Source: Salinilacihabitans rarus (GTDB lineage Archaea > Halobacteriota > Halobacteria > Halobacteriales > Natrialbaceae). Taken from it: a DNA stretch of 64,000 bases. Below are positions 51,927-60,361 of the stretch, piece by piece (the first letter of the stretch is position 1; each line of letters begins with the position of its first letter). The notes beneath the pieces are model-generated. The model saw nothing but the letters and a program-made list of their open reading frames with translations. It was not told the origin of the DNA and did no database searches. The stretch lies in NCBI RefSeq assembly GCF_024296665.1, contig NZ_CP100762.1, positions 1,240,001 to 1,304,000 on the forward strand. Direction: 5' to 3'. Position numbers and translations under genes: made by a program.

Positions 51927-54155
51927 TTACTGGAAGCCGATCCGGCTGCCGCGACGGCCGGTCGGTTCGGCCGCGTTCGTACCGCCCTTGAACTCCTCTT
52001 TGATCTGCTCGTAGTAGTCGAGGATGTCGTCGGTGATCGTCGGGCGGACGTTCTCCATCGCCTTGCGGAAGTGACGCATCTCGACGATGTCCGCGTCGGG
52101 GTCCTCGCGCAGCGCCTCGATGGCCGCCTCGCGGGCGATCGATTCGAGGTCGCTACCGACGTAGCCGTCGGTGATCTCGGCGATCTCGCGCAGGCTGACG
52201 TCGGCGGCAAGCGGCGTGTTCTCGGTGTGGATCTCGAGGATACGCTCGCGGCCGTCGGTGTCCGGCTCGCCGATCATCACCAGCCGGTCGAACCGCCCCG
52301 AGCGCAACAGCGCGGGGTCGATCATGTCCGGCCGGTTGGTCGCGCCGATCACCATCACGTCCTCCATCTCCTCTAGCCCGTCGAGTTCGGTCAGCAGCTG
52401 GTTGACGACGCGCTCGGAGACGTTCGAGCCGACGTCGCCGCCGCGGCCGGGCGCCAGCGAGTCGAGTTCGTCGAAGAAGACGACCGTCGGCGAGACCTGC
52501 CGCGCCTTGCGGAAGGTCTGGCGGATCGCCTTCTCGGACTCGCCGACCCACTTGCTGAGCAGTTGCGGGCCGCGCACCGAGATGAAGTTGGCGTTGGTCT
52601 CGTTGGCGACCGCTTTCGCCATCAGCGTCTTGCCGGTGCCCGGCGGGCCGTACAGCAGGACGCCTGCCGGCGGGTCGATCCCCATCCGCTGGAACTTCTC
52701 GGGGTTGGCCAGCGGCCACTCGACGGACTCCTGGACCTGCTGTTTGGCCTCGTTGAGGCCGCCGACGTCGTCCCAGCTCACCTTGGGGAGTTCGACCAGC
52801 ACCTCCCGCATCGCCGAGGGCTCGACCTCGCTGAGCGCGCCGCGGAAGTCCTCGCGCTTGACGATCATCCGGTCGATGAGACTCGGCGGGATGTCCTCCT
52901 CGTCGAGGTCGATCTCCGGCAGGTACCGCCGCAGCGCCTTCATCGCGGCCTCCTTCGTCAGGCTCTCGATGTCGGCGCCGACGAAGCCGTGGGTCTCGTC
53001 GGCCAGATGCGAGAGGTCGACGTCGTCCGACAGGGGCATCCCGCGGGTGTGGATCTGGAGGATCTCCTCGCGGCCCGTCTCGTCGGGGACGCCGATCTCG
53101 ATCTCGCGGTCGAACCGGCCCGGCCGACGGAGGGCGGGGTCGACGCTGTCGACCCGGTTCGTGGCGGCGATGACGATGACCTGTCCCCGCGCTTCCAGCC
53201 CGTCCATCATCGTCAGCAGTTGCGCGACGACGCGCCGTTCGACCTCACCCGTGACGTCCTCCCGTTTCGGCGCGATGGAGTCGAGTTCGTCGATGAAGAT
53301 GATGGAGGGCGACTCCTCGCTGGCGTCCTCGAAGATCTCCCGGAGTTGCTGTTCGGACTCGCCGTAGTACTTCGAGATGATCTCCGGGCCGGCGATGGAG
53401 AAGAAACTCGCGGAGGTCTCGTTGGCGACCGCCTTGGCGAGCAGCGTCTTGCCCGTCCCGGGCGGGCCGTGCAGCAGGACGCCCTGTGGCGGCTCGATCC
53501 CCAGTTTCTTGAAGATCTGGGGGTGTTTCATCGGCAGTTCGACCATCTCCCGGACGCGCTGGATCTCGCCTTGCAGGCCCCCGATGTCCTCGTAGGTGAT
53601 GCCGCCGCCGGTCTTCTCGAAGCCCGAGATGGGCTCCTCGCGCAGTTCGACGTCGGTGTCCTCGGTGATGAGGACGACGCCGTCGGGTTCGGTCTCGACG
53701 GCGATCAGCGGGATCGCCTGCCCCGGCGAGCGCATGAACGGGTGGTTCGTCGAGGACATGACGGGGACGATGTCCCGGCCGACCACGGGCCGCTTGAGGA
53801 TCTGGCGTTTGACCATCCCGGCCGCGTCGGAGCCGAACTGGACCGAGGCCTCCTCGGGCGGGGCGAGGGTGAGCTTGTTCGCCTTCGTGGCCTCGGCCTT
53901 GCGGATCGTCACCCGCTCGCCGATGCCGACGTCGGCGTTCTGTCGGGTGAAGCCGTCGATGCGGACCGTGTCGGTGTTCCAGTCCTGCCGGTCCGCCCGC
54001 CACACCTTCGCGGCGGTGGTGTCGGCCCCTTCGATCTCGATTATGTCGCCCGGACTCAACTTGAGATGCAAGAGAGTGTCCGGGTCGAGACGGGCGATTC
54101 CGCGACCCGAATCGTTCGGGTACGCCTTCGCGACCTCCAGTTGGACTTCGTTCAT
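51927..54155 (-). CDS. CDC48/VCP/p97-family AAA+ ATPase (VAT-like)
   Basis: This 742-residue unfoldase has an N domain ([40 protein letters not shown]) and two AAA+ modules. Walker [19 protein letters not shown] is in D1 and [18 protein letters not shown] in D2. Walker B is [12 protein letters not shown] and [12 protein letters not shown]. The pore and arginine-finger regions are present ([20 protein letters not shown]). It extracts and unfolds proteins for the proteasome. The C-terminus (RRGSRIGFQ) lacks an obvious HbYX proteasome-docking motif. It is divergent from larC. Confidence 0.97.
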   Translation of the reverse strand: MNEVQLEVAKAYPNDSGRGIARLDPDTLLHLKLSPGDIIEIEGADTTAAKVWRADRQDWNTDTVRIDGFTRQNADVGIGERVTIRKAEATKANKLTLAPPEEASVQFGSDAAGMVKRQILKRPVVGRDIVPVMSSTNHPFMRSPGQAIPLIAVETEPDGVVLITEDTDVELREEPISGFEKTGGGITYEDIGGLQGEIQRVREMVELPMKHPQIFKKLGIEPPQGVLLHGPPGTGKTLLAKAVANETSASFFSIAGPEIISKYYGESEQQLREIFEDASEESPSIIFIDELDSIAPKREDVTGEVERRVVAQLLTMMDGLEARGQVIVIAATNRVDSVDPALRRPGRFDREIEIGVPDETGREEILQIHTRGMPLSDDVDLSHLADETHGFVGADIESLTKEAAMKALRRYLPEIDLDEEDIPPSLIDRMIVKREDFRGALSEVEPSAMREVLVELPKVSWDDVGGLNEAKQQVQESVEWPLANPEKFQRMGIDPPAGVLLYGPPGTGKTLMAKAVANETNANFISVRGPQLLSKWVGESEKAIRQTFRKARQVSPTVVFFDELDSLAPGRGGDVGSNVSERVVNQLLTELDGLEEMEDVMVIGATNRPDMIDPALLRSGRFDRLVMIGEPDTDGRERILEIHTENTPLAADVSLREIAEITDGYVGSDLESIAREAAIEALREDPDADIVEMRHFRKAMENVRPTITDDILDYYEQIKEEFKGGTNAAEPTGRRGSRIGFQ

Positions 54156-54379
54156 GATTGGGAGAGGGACGGGGTGGTGTTCATTCCGGTTCCGGCTCGG
54201 ATAGGTTTTGTGTTAGCGAGGGTATGCCCCACCATGCTAGCCGCTGCCATGAGAAAGTCGGTCGGGAGCATACATAGATGTACCGGGAGCGACCGCTTCT
54301 TGCGAATTCGACCCGTCGCCGGCGACCCCGACCGCCCCGAGAGGGTGAGTTTTTGGTTCCGCCGACCCCGGTCGTAGGT

Positions 54380-55702
54380 ATGGACACACTCGCGTTCGAC
54401 GGCCGGGCCGGCGCGAGCGGGGACATGATCCTCGCCGCCCTGCTGGCCGTCGGAGCCGACCCCTCGGTCCTCGACCCCGTCGAGGACGCGCTGGACCTCG
54501 AGTACCGGATCGGCCGCACCGAGAAGTGCGGCATCGCCGCGACGGCTGTCGACGTGGTGTTGACGGGGTCGGACGGCGGAGCCGACGGCGAACACGGTCA
54601 CGGAGACGGGGGCGAGGACGGGCACGACGCACACGCCCACGACCACGACGAGGACGGGCACGACCACCACGAGCACGATCACGTCCCCGCCGAGGGTCAC
54701 GGCCCCCACCGGAGCTATCCCGAGGTCCGCGAGATCGTTTCGGAGATGTCCCTCCCCGAGTCGGTCGAGCGCGACGCGCTGGCGACCTTCGAGATCCTCG
54801 GCGAGGCCGAGGCCGCCGTCCACGGGACCGACCTCGAAGCGACCCACTTCCACGAGGTCGGCGCCGACGACGCCATCGCGGACGTCGTGGGTGCGGCGCT
54901 GCTGCTCGACGACCTCGACCCCGACCGCGTCGTGACGACGCCCCTGTCCGCGGGCGGCGGGACCGTCTCCACGAGCCACGGCGAGTACCCCGTTCCGACC
55001 CCCGCGGTCGTCGCGGTCGCCGAGCGCGCCGACTGGTCGCTGCGCGGCGGCCCCGTCGAACGCGAGTTGCTCACCCCCACGGGCGCGGCCATCCTCGCCC
55101 GCGTCGCCGAGGGCGTCGAGACGCTGCCGGCCGTCGACGTCGAGTCGGCCGGCTACGGCGCCGGCGGCTACGACCTCGACCCCCACCCGAACGTCCTCCG
55201 GGCACTCGTCGGCCGGGCGGAAGGCGACCTCGTCCGCGACGAGATCGCGGTCCTCGAGACGAACCTCGACGACGCGACGCCCGAAGTGCTGGGCGGCCTG
55301 CAGGAGCGCCTCGCCGACGCCGGCGCGCGGGACGTCTCGATCCTCCCGGCGACGATGAAGAAGTCCCGGCCGGGACACCTCGTGAAAGTGATCTGCAAGC
55401 CCGCGGACCGCGAGCGGGTCGCCCGTCGGCTGGCCGAGGAGACCGGCACGCTGGGCGTGCGCGACGCGGGCGCCACCCACCGGTGGATCGCCGAGCGGGC
55501 GTTCGAGACGGTCGACCTCGACGTCGACGGCGAGACCTACGCGGTGACGGTGAAGGTCGCGAGCGACGCCGACGGCACAGTGTACGACGTCAGCGCGGAG
55601 TACGACGACGCGGCGGCCGTCGCCCGCGAGACCGGGCTGGCGGTCCGCGAGGTGATTCGGCGGGCCGAACGGTCGGTCAAAGCGAGAGGTTCGTTCGAGT
55701 GA
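54380..55702 (+). CDS. larC: Nickel-pincer cofactor biosynthesis protein LarC
   Basis: This 440-residue protein begins MDTLAFDGRAGASGDMILAALLAVGAD. LarC inserts nickel into the pincer cofactor of lactate racemase-type enzymes (CTP-dependent cyclometallase). The segments THFHEVGADDAIADVVGAALLLDDL and VLETNLDDATPEVLGGLQERL are present. A His-rich loop at about residues 75-115 has 13 His and many Asp (HDAHAHDHDEDGHDHHEHDH) and fits nickel storage or delivery. LarB, LarE and LarA are not in the window, so the target enzyme is unknown. The start is chosen for the family N-terminus. Confidence 0.93.
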   Translation: MDTLAFDGRAGASGDMILAALLAVGADPSVLDPVEDALDLEYRIGRTEKCGIAATAVDVVLTGSDGGADGEHGHGDGGEDGHDAHAHDHDEDGHDHHEHDHVPAEGHGPHRSYPEVREIVSEMSLPESVERDALATFEILGEAEAAVHGTDLEATHFHEVGADDAIADVVGAALLLDDLDPDRVVTTPLSAGGGTVSTSHGEYPVPTPAVVAVAERADWSLRGGPVERELLTPTGAAILARVAEGVETLPAVDVESAGYGAGGYDLDPHPNVLRALVGRAEGDLVRDEIAVLETNLDDATPEVLGGLQERLADAGARDVSILPATMKKSRPGHLVKVICKPADRERVARRLAEETGTLGVRDAGATHRWIAERAFETVDLDVDGETYAVTVKVASDADGTVYDVSAEYDDAAAVARETGLAVREVIRRAERSVKARGSFE

Positions 55703-55811
55703 GGCGACCGGTTCGCGGTTCCGGGGCTACTTCCGACGCGACGTTGTCGATAAAATGAACCGCGAAGAATCGTACCGAGTTACGCTGGATCGTTTTCAAC
55801 GGGGAGGGTAA

Positions 55812-56240
55812 TTATCCCGCGTTGACCGGTTCCAGGTCCAGACTCACGTCGAACTCGACTTCCTGTTCGTTCCCGGTGTCGGCTTCCTGATCGATGTTAG
55901 CGACGTTCACCTGCTCGACGCTCTGTCCCTGGCTCACCGTAGCCGTGGCGCTGGCGCCCGCGGTGGCGCCGTCGCCACTCTTGTGGTGGTCACCGTCACT
56001 AACGGCGGTCGCGGTGGCTTCGGCGCTAGCGGTCCCTATCTGGTTGTTGTTGTTCTCCTGGTTCACCTCGGCGATGTTCACCGCGTCACCGCTCGTCTGG
56101 TCGCCGAAGTCGATGTCGATGAGGCCGTCATCGACGTTGTTCATCGGACCGTCCTGCGCCGCTGCCGTGCCCGCCAGCCCCACGGCCATGAGACTAGCGA
56201 TCATCGCTACTGCCAGTGTGATCGTGATTGTGCGCTTCAT
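55812..56240 (-). CDS. Small secreted protein with curlin-like repeats
   Basis: This 142-residue protein has a Sec signal (KRTITITLAVAMIASLMAVGLAGTAAA) cleaved near AAAQ. The mature part is acidic, Asn/Gln/Ala/Thr-rich and has no Cys. Two related 9-residue units, VNIAEVNQE and VNVANIDQE, are separated by Ala/Thr/Ser-rich stretches. The spacing of Asn, Ala and Gln resembles curlin repeats (N-x-A-x3-Q). A surface or fibril role is inferred only. A TATA box at 56386-56397 implies an unusually long leader of ~125 nt. It is convergent with larC. Confidence 0.7.
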   Translation of the reverse strand: MKRTITITLAVAMIASLMAVGLAGTAAAQDGPMNNVDDGLIDIDFGDQTSGDAVNIAEVNQENNNNQIGTASAEATATAVSDGDHHKSGDGATAGASATATVSQGQSVEQVNVANIDQEADTGNEQEVEFDVSLDLEPVNAG

Positions 56241-57135
56241 AGGTTCTTGAGTCCTCTTCAGGCACGCATCACACGCCCGATGTGTGACCGTCGGACGGAG
56301 CGACGGATTCGTCGCGGACGGGGCCGACCAACTCTCCGCTGGTGGCGCCGTGACGCGTTGCCCGGTCGTAGCTCATCACTGACCGCCACTTATACCCGGA
56401 GAACAGTTTCGAAGGAATAAGCGGATTAGAGGCGCGAAAATCGTCTCTCGGTCGTCGTGGGTGAGTGTCACCGTTCCGTGAGTATCGTTTCGCCGCCGTT
56501 ACACGAGCGCCGTCCTGTCGCTTCCGAATGGGTAGCCCCGGCCCGTCGCCGCCCTCCGACCGCGGAAATCGGCTCTATCACGTGACCGACGGGCCGCGAA
56601 AGTTACCAACGACCGTTTTTCGTGGGCAAAACGACGATGTAATCCGCGCCTCCGACGGCCGGAGTCGTCGTCTGGCGGCCCCGACGCTTCGCTTCTCGGT
56701 CACCCGACCGGTGTCGGCGGACCCGACGGAGACGGCAGTTCACGGACGCCGGAGTGACGCGTGAGCCAGCGCCGCCCTCGGCGGTCGCGGCGACCGAATC
56801 CGGAGTCTCGCGCCGTCGCGTTCGGGCCGAGCAGGCGGCGCCCGGCGCCGTTCGGAGGCCCTCACGAGCGGTTTCGTTCCCTCTCCGGGGAGAAATACCG
56901 ACGTTCGACGCCCGAAACGGAGGTCCCGACCGCGGACCGGCGACGAACCCGTCCGCCCGCGACCGGCGGCCGACCGCCCGCTCGCGTCGGCGGATCGCGC
57001 CGTCCAATCCGTCGGCGGGCAAGACACTGTTTCTGCGAGCGAACCGGCGGCAGTTCACAGCGGTTCGGTATATTGTCTGTTGAACTGACGTGACGATCGC
57101 AGGAGCGAACGACACCCGCGTCGGTACCGCCGGAC
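56241..57135. other. Long gene-free region before the amino-sugar genes
   Basis: About 895 nt, the largest gap in the window. The left end holds the leader and TATA box of the secreted protein, including a TCACAC/GTGTGA hairpin at 56269-56287. The right end holds GGTATATTG (57067-57075), a TATA box about 65 nt before ATG 57136. The middle has only short ORFs whose translations are Arg/Pro-rich and look like non-coding frames. No tRNA or known RNA family was recognised. Confidence 0.5.
56386..56397 (-). promoter_or_regulatory. TATA box for the secreted protein gene
   Basis: GGGTATAAGTGG on the minus strand is a strong match. Transcription would start near 56365, leaving about 125 nt of untranslated leader before ATG 56240. 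Confidence 0.55.
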
Positions 57136-58317
57136 ATGCCCGTCGACACCGCGGTCGTCCTCGCCGCCGGGGAGGGGACCCGCCTCCGGCCGCTCACCCG
57201 GAACCGTCCGAAACCGATGCTCCCGGCGGCGACGAAACCGATCCTCGAACACGTCCTCGATCGCCTCGCGAACGTCGGCGTCGGCGAAATCATCGTTGTC
57301 GTCGGCTACGGACGCGAACGGGTCCAGTCGTACTTCGGGCCCTCCCACCGGAACGTCCCGCTCACGTACGCCACGCAGGAACACCAACTCGGGACGGGAC
57401 ACGCCCTCCTCGCGGCCGAGTCGGCCGTCGACGGGACGTTCCTCGCGATCAACGGCGACCAGATCGCCGACGCCCGGATCGTCCGGGACGTCGTGGACGC
57501 ACACGACGGCGCCGCCGCGACGCTCGCGCTGTTGCGACGGCCGAGCGTCGCCGGCTACGGCGGCGTCCTCGTCGACGACGGGCAGGTGACCGGGATCGTC
57601 GAGAACCCGTCCGACGACGGGGAGTACCTGCTCAACGCGGGCGTCTACGCGCTCGAACCGTCGGTGTTCGACGCCGTCCGCGAGGCCGAGCCACGCGACG
57701 GGGAGCACTCGCTGGTCGACGGGCTGACGCGGCTCGTCGAGGCCGGCGCGGAGGTGCGGGGCGCGGTCTCGGACGGCCTCTGGGTCGACGCCACGTACCC
57801 GTGGGACCTGCTCGACGTCTCCGTCGAACTGCTGGACGAGGGCGTGGTCGACGGGAACCCGCGGGAGGCCAGCCGGCAGACGGCGACCGTACACGAGTCC
57901 GCCGTGATCCGCGACCCGGTCGTCGTCGACCGCGACTGCGCGATCGGGCCGGGCGCCGTCGTCGGCCCGTACGCGTGTCTCGGCGAGAACGCGACCGTCG
58001 GCTCGAACGCCGTCGTCCGGCGGAGCGTCGTCGACGCCGACGCCCACGTCGGGGACAACGCCACGCTGGTCGACTGCGTGACGGGAACCGGCGTCACGGT
58101 CGGACCGGGGTCGACGATCCCGGGCGGCCCGGGCGACGTCCGCGTCGGCGACCGCGTCTTCGAGGACGAGGCGCTGGGCGCGCTGCTGGCCGACCGCGTC
58201 CGCGACCGCGGCGCCGTCGGCTACGTCCCGGGGGCGATCGTCGGTCCCGACGTCGAACTGGAGACGGGGTCGACCGTCCGCGGGACGATCGAGGAGGGAA
58301 CGGAGGTGCGGTCCTGA
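57136..58317 (+). CDS. GlmU-like sugar-1-phosphate nucleotidyltransferase/acetyltransferase
   Basis: This 393-residue protein has an N-terminal nucleotidyltransferase domain (VVLAAGEGTRLRPLTRNRPKPMLPAATKPILEH; NGDQIAD for metal binding). The C-terminal left-handed beta-helix of hexapeptide repeats reads AVIRDPVVVDRDCAIGPGAVVGPYACLGENATVGSNAVVR. This architecture fits archaeal GlmU-type enzymes making UDP-GlcNAc from GlcN-1-P, acetyl-CoA and UTP; glucose-1-P thymidylyltransferases are an alternative. Coupling to glmS by a TGATG overlap strongly favours amino-sugar metabolism. Confidence 0.88.
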   Translation: MPVDTAVVLAAGEGTRLRPLTRNRPKPMLPAATKPILEHVLDRLANVGVGEIIVVVGYGRERVQSYFGPSHRNVPLTYATQEHQLGTGHALLAAESAVDGTFLAINGDQIADARIVRDVVDAHDGAAATLALLRRPSVAGYGGVLVDDGQVTGIVENPSDDGEYLLNAGVYALEPSVFDAVREAEPRDGEHSLVDGLTRLVEAGAEVRGAVSDGLWVDATYPWDLLDVSVELLDEGVVDGNPREASRQTATVHESAVIRDPVVVDRDCAIGPGAVVGPYACLGENATVGSNAVVRRSVVDADAHVGDNATLVDCVTGTGVTVGPGSTIPGGPGDVRVGDRVFEDEALGALLADRVRDRGAVGYVPGAIVGPDVELETGSTVRGTIEEGTEVRS

Positions 58318-60113
58318 TGTGTGGCATCGTGGGCTACGCCGGCGAGCGGACGAACGAGGACGTCGTCGACGTACTGCTAGACGGCCTCTCGCGGCTCGAG
58401 TACCGGGGGTACGACTCGGCGGGTCTCGCGGTCGCGAACTCCTCGATCTCGGTGGTCAAACGCCGGGGCGAACTGTCGGCGCTCGAGGAGGCCGTGCCGG
58501 CGGACGACCTCGAGGGGTTCGCGGGGATCGGCCACACCCGCTGGAGCACCCACGGGCCGCCGACCGACGCGAACGCCCACCCGCACACCGACTGCGACGG
58601 GACGGTCGCCGTCGTCCACAACGGCATCATCGAGAACTACCAACCACTGCGGGACGAACTCGAAGCCGAGGGCCACGAGTTCGACAGCGAGACCGACACC
58701 GAGGTCGTCCCTCACCTGATCGAGCGGGCGCTCGACCGGGGCGACGACGTCGAGACGGCGTTCCGGCGAACGATCGATCGACTGGAGGGGAGTTACGCCG
58801 TCGCGGCGGTCTGTGCCGACCGGGAGACCGTCTACGCCGCCCGCCAGCAGTCCCCGCTGGTCCTCGGGGTCGGCGACGACGGCTACTTCCTCGCGAGCGA
58901 CGTCCCGGCCTTCCTCGAATACACCGACGAGGTCGTCTACCTCGAGGACGGCCAGTTCGCCTCGATCCGCTCCTCGGGCGTCGAGATCACCGACGAGAGC
59001 GGCGCGATCGTCGACGTGCCCGTCGAGACCGTCGACTGGGACCCCGAGGACGCGGGCAAGAGCGGCTACGACCACTACATGCTCAAGGAGATCCACGAAC
59101 AGCCCCGCGCGATCCGCAAGTGCCTCCGGGGCCGTCCGCGGGCGCTCGAAGGCACCGTCTCGATCGACGAACTCGACGACGTGCCCCGCCCGGAGCGCGT
59201 CCACCTCGTCGCCTGCGGGACCTCCTACCACGCCGCGCTGTACGGGGCGCGGCTGTTCCGCGAGCGCGGGATCCCGGCGACGGCCGCCCTCGCGAGCGAG
59301 TACGCCGTCGACGCCTACCCCGTCGACGACGGGACGCTGGTCGTCGGCGTCACCCAGAGCGGCGAGACCGCCGACACGATGCGCGCGCTCCGGGACGCGG
59401 GCGGTCGGGGCGCGCGGACGCTCGCGGTCACCAACGTCGTCGGGAGTTCGGCCGCCCGCGAGTGCGATCACGTCCTCTACATCCGCGCCGGCCCGGAGAT
59501 CAGCGTCGCCGCGACGAAGACGTTCACCTCCCAGCAGGTCGCGCTGGCGATGCTCTCCAGCGCCCTCGCCGACGCCCGCTCCCGGGAGTTCGTCGAGGCG
59601 CTGCGGGCGCTGCCCGACCGGCTCCAGTCGGTGCTCGACGACTCCCGCGCCCGCGAGATCGCAGACGAGTACGTCGACGCCGACGCGTACTTCTTCGTCG
59701 GCCGCGGCTACGCCGCTCCGGTCGCCCGGGAGGGGGCGCTGAAGATGAAAGAGATCAGCTACCGGTACGCCGAGGGGTTCCCCGCCGGCGAGTTCAAACA
59801 CGGCCCGCTGGCGCTGATCACCGACCGGACGCCCGTCTTCGCCGTGATAAACCGGGAGGCGAACGCGGAGAAGATGCTCGGGAACGTAAAGGAAGTCGCG
59901 TCCCGCGGCGCCCCCGTGATCGCAGTGACGGACGCGCCGGAGGCGGTCGGCCACCACGCGGACCACGTGCTGCGGGTGCCCGACACGCACTGGCGGTTCA
60001 CCCCGATCCTGGCGAACGTCCAGTTGCAGTTAGTGGCCTACTGGGTCGCGAACCGCCTCGGACGGTCGATCGACAAGCCGCGGAATCTGGCGAAGAGCGT
60101 CACCGTCGAGTAA
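58317..60113 (+). CDS. glmS: Glutamine-fructose-6-phosphate aminotransferase (isomerizing)
   Basis: This 598-residue enzyme makes glucosamine-6-phosphate from fructose-6-P and glutamine. The nucleophile Cys2 is in MCGIVGYAG; the glutaminase domain shows RLEYRGYDSAGLAV, GHTRWSTHG and HNGIIENY. Two SIS domains follow (ACGTSYHAALYGARLF and GVTQSGETADTMRALR; AATKTFTSQ). The C-terminus (DKPRNLAKSVTVE) is the family end. The length is standard. It feeds the preceding GlmU-like enzyme. Confidence 0.97.
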   Translation: MCGIVGYAGERTNEDVVDVLLDGLSRLEYRGYDSAGLAVANSSISVVKRRGELSALEEAVPADDLEGFAGIGHTRWSTHGPPTDANAHPHTDCDGTVAVVHNGIIENYQPLRDELEAEGHEFDSETDTEVVPHLIERALDRGDDVETAFRRTIDRLEGSYAVAAVCADRETVYAARQQSPLVLGVGDDGYFLASDVPAFLEYTDEVVYLEDGQFASIRSSGVEITDESGAIVDVPVETVDWDPEDAGKSGYDHYMLKEIHEQPRAIRKCLRGRPRALEGTVSIDELDDVPRPERVHLVACGTSYHAALYGARLFRERGIPATAALASEYAVDAYPVDDGTLVVGVTQSGETADTMRALRDAGGRGARTLAVTNVVGSSAARECDHVLYIRAGPEISVAATKTFTSQQVALAMLSSALADARSREFVEALRALPDRLQSVLDDSRAREIADEYVDADAYFFVGRGYAAPVAREGALKMKEISYRYAEGFPAGEFKHGPLALITDRTPVFAVINREANAEKMLGNVKEVASRGAPVIAVTDAPEAVGHHADHVLRVPDTHWRFTPILANVQLQLVAYWVANRLGRSIDKPRNLAKSVTVE

Positions 60114-60300
60114 CGCGGTACTGCGCCGCCGCGGCCCGGTGCCTCGTCGAGCGGGAGCGGCGACGGGATCGTGCCCGCGCGATACGGCCGGAATAACGAT
60201 GAAACCGTGAGATTAGGTCGAGGGAAGCCGACGGGCGGCGCACACCGCAGTCCGCCCGGCGCGGCTAGGAGCACGTTTCCCGACTCGAACGGACGACGCG

Positions 60301-60308
60301 GTTTTATG
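60301..60308 (+). promoter_or_regulatory. TATA box for the ABC exporter gene
   Basis: GTTTTATG lies about 58 nt before ATG 60362, giving a leader of about 30 nt. Confidence 0.4.
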
Positions 60309-60361
60309 CCGGGCGCTGATACCGGTCGAAAAACCGCCGTCGTCGGTTCACTACGTCTACA

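Noticed and set aside
56603-57115. 170-codon minus-strand frame in the large intergenic gap
   Set aside because: No domain, Arg/Ser/Gly composition, no promoter at the right place, and several overlapping open frames on both strands typical of non-coding GC-rich DNA.
58319-60196. Alternative frame over glmS, 625 codons
   Set aside because: Arg-rich out-of-frame reading; glmS is complete in the other frame.
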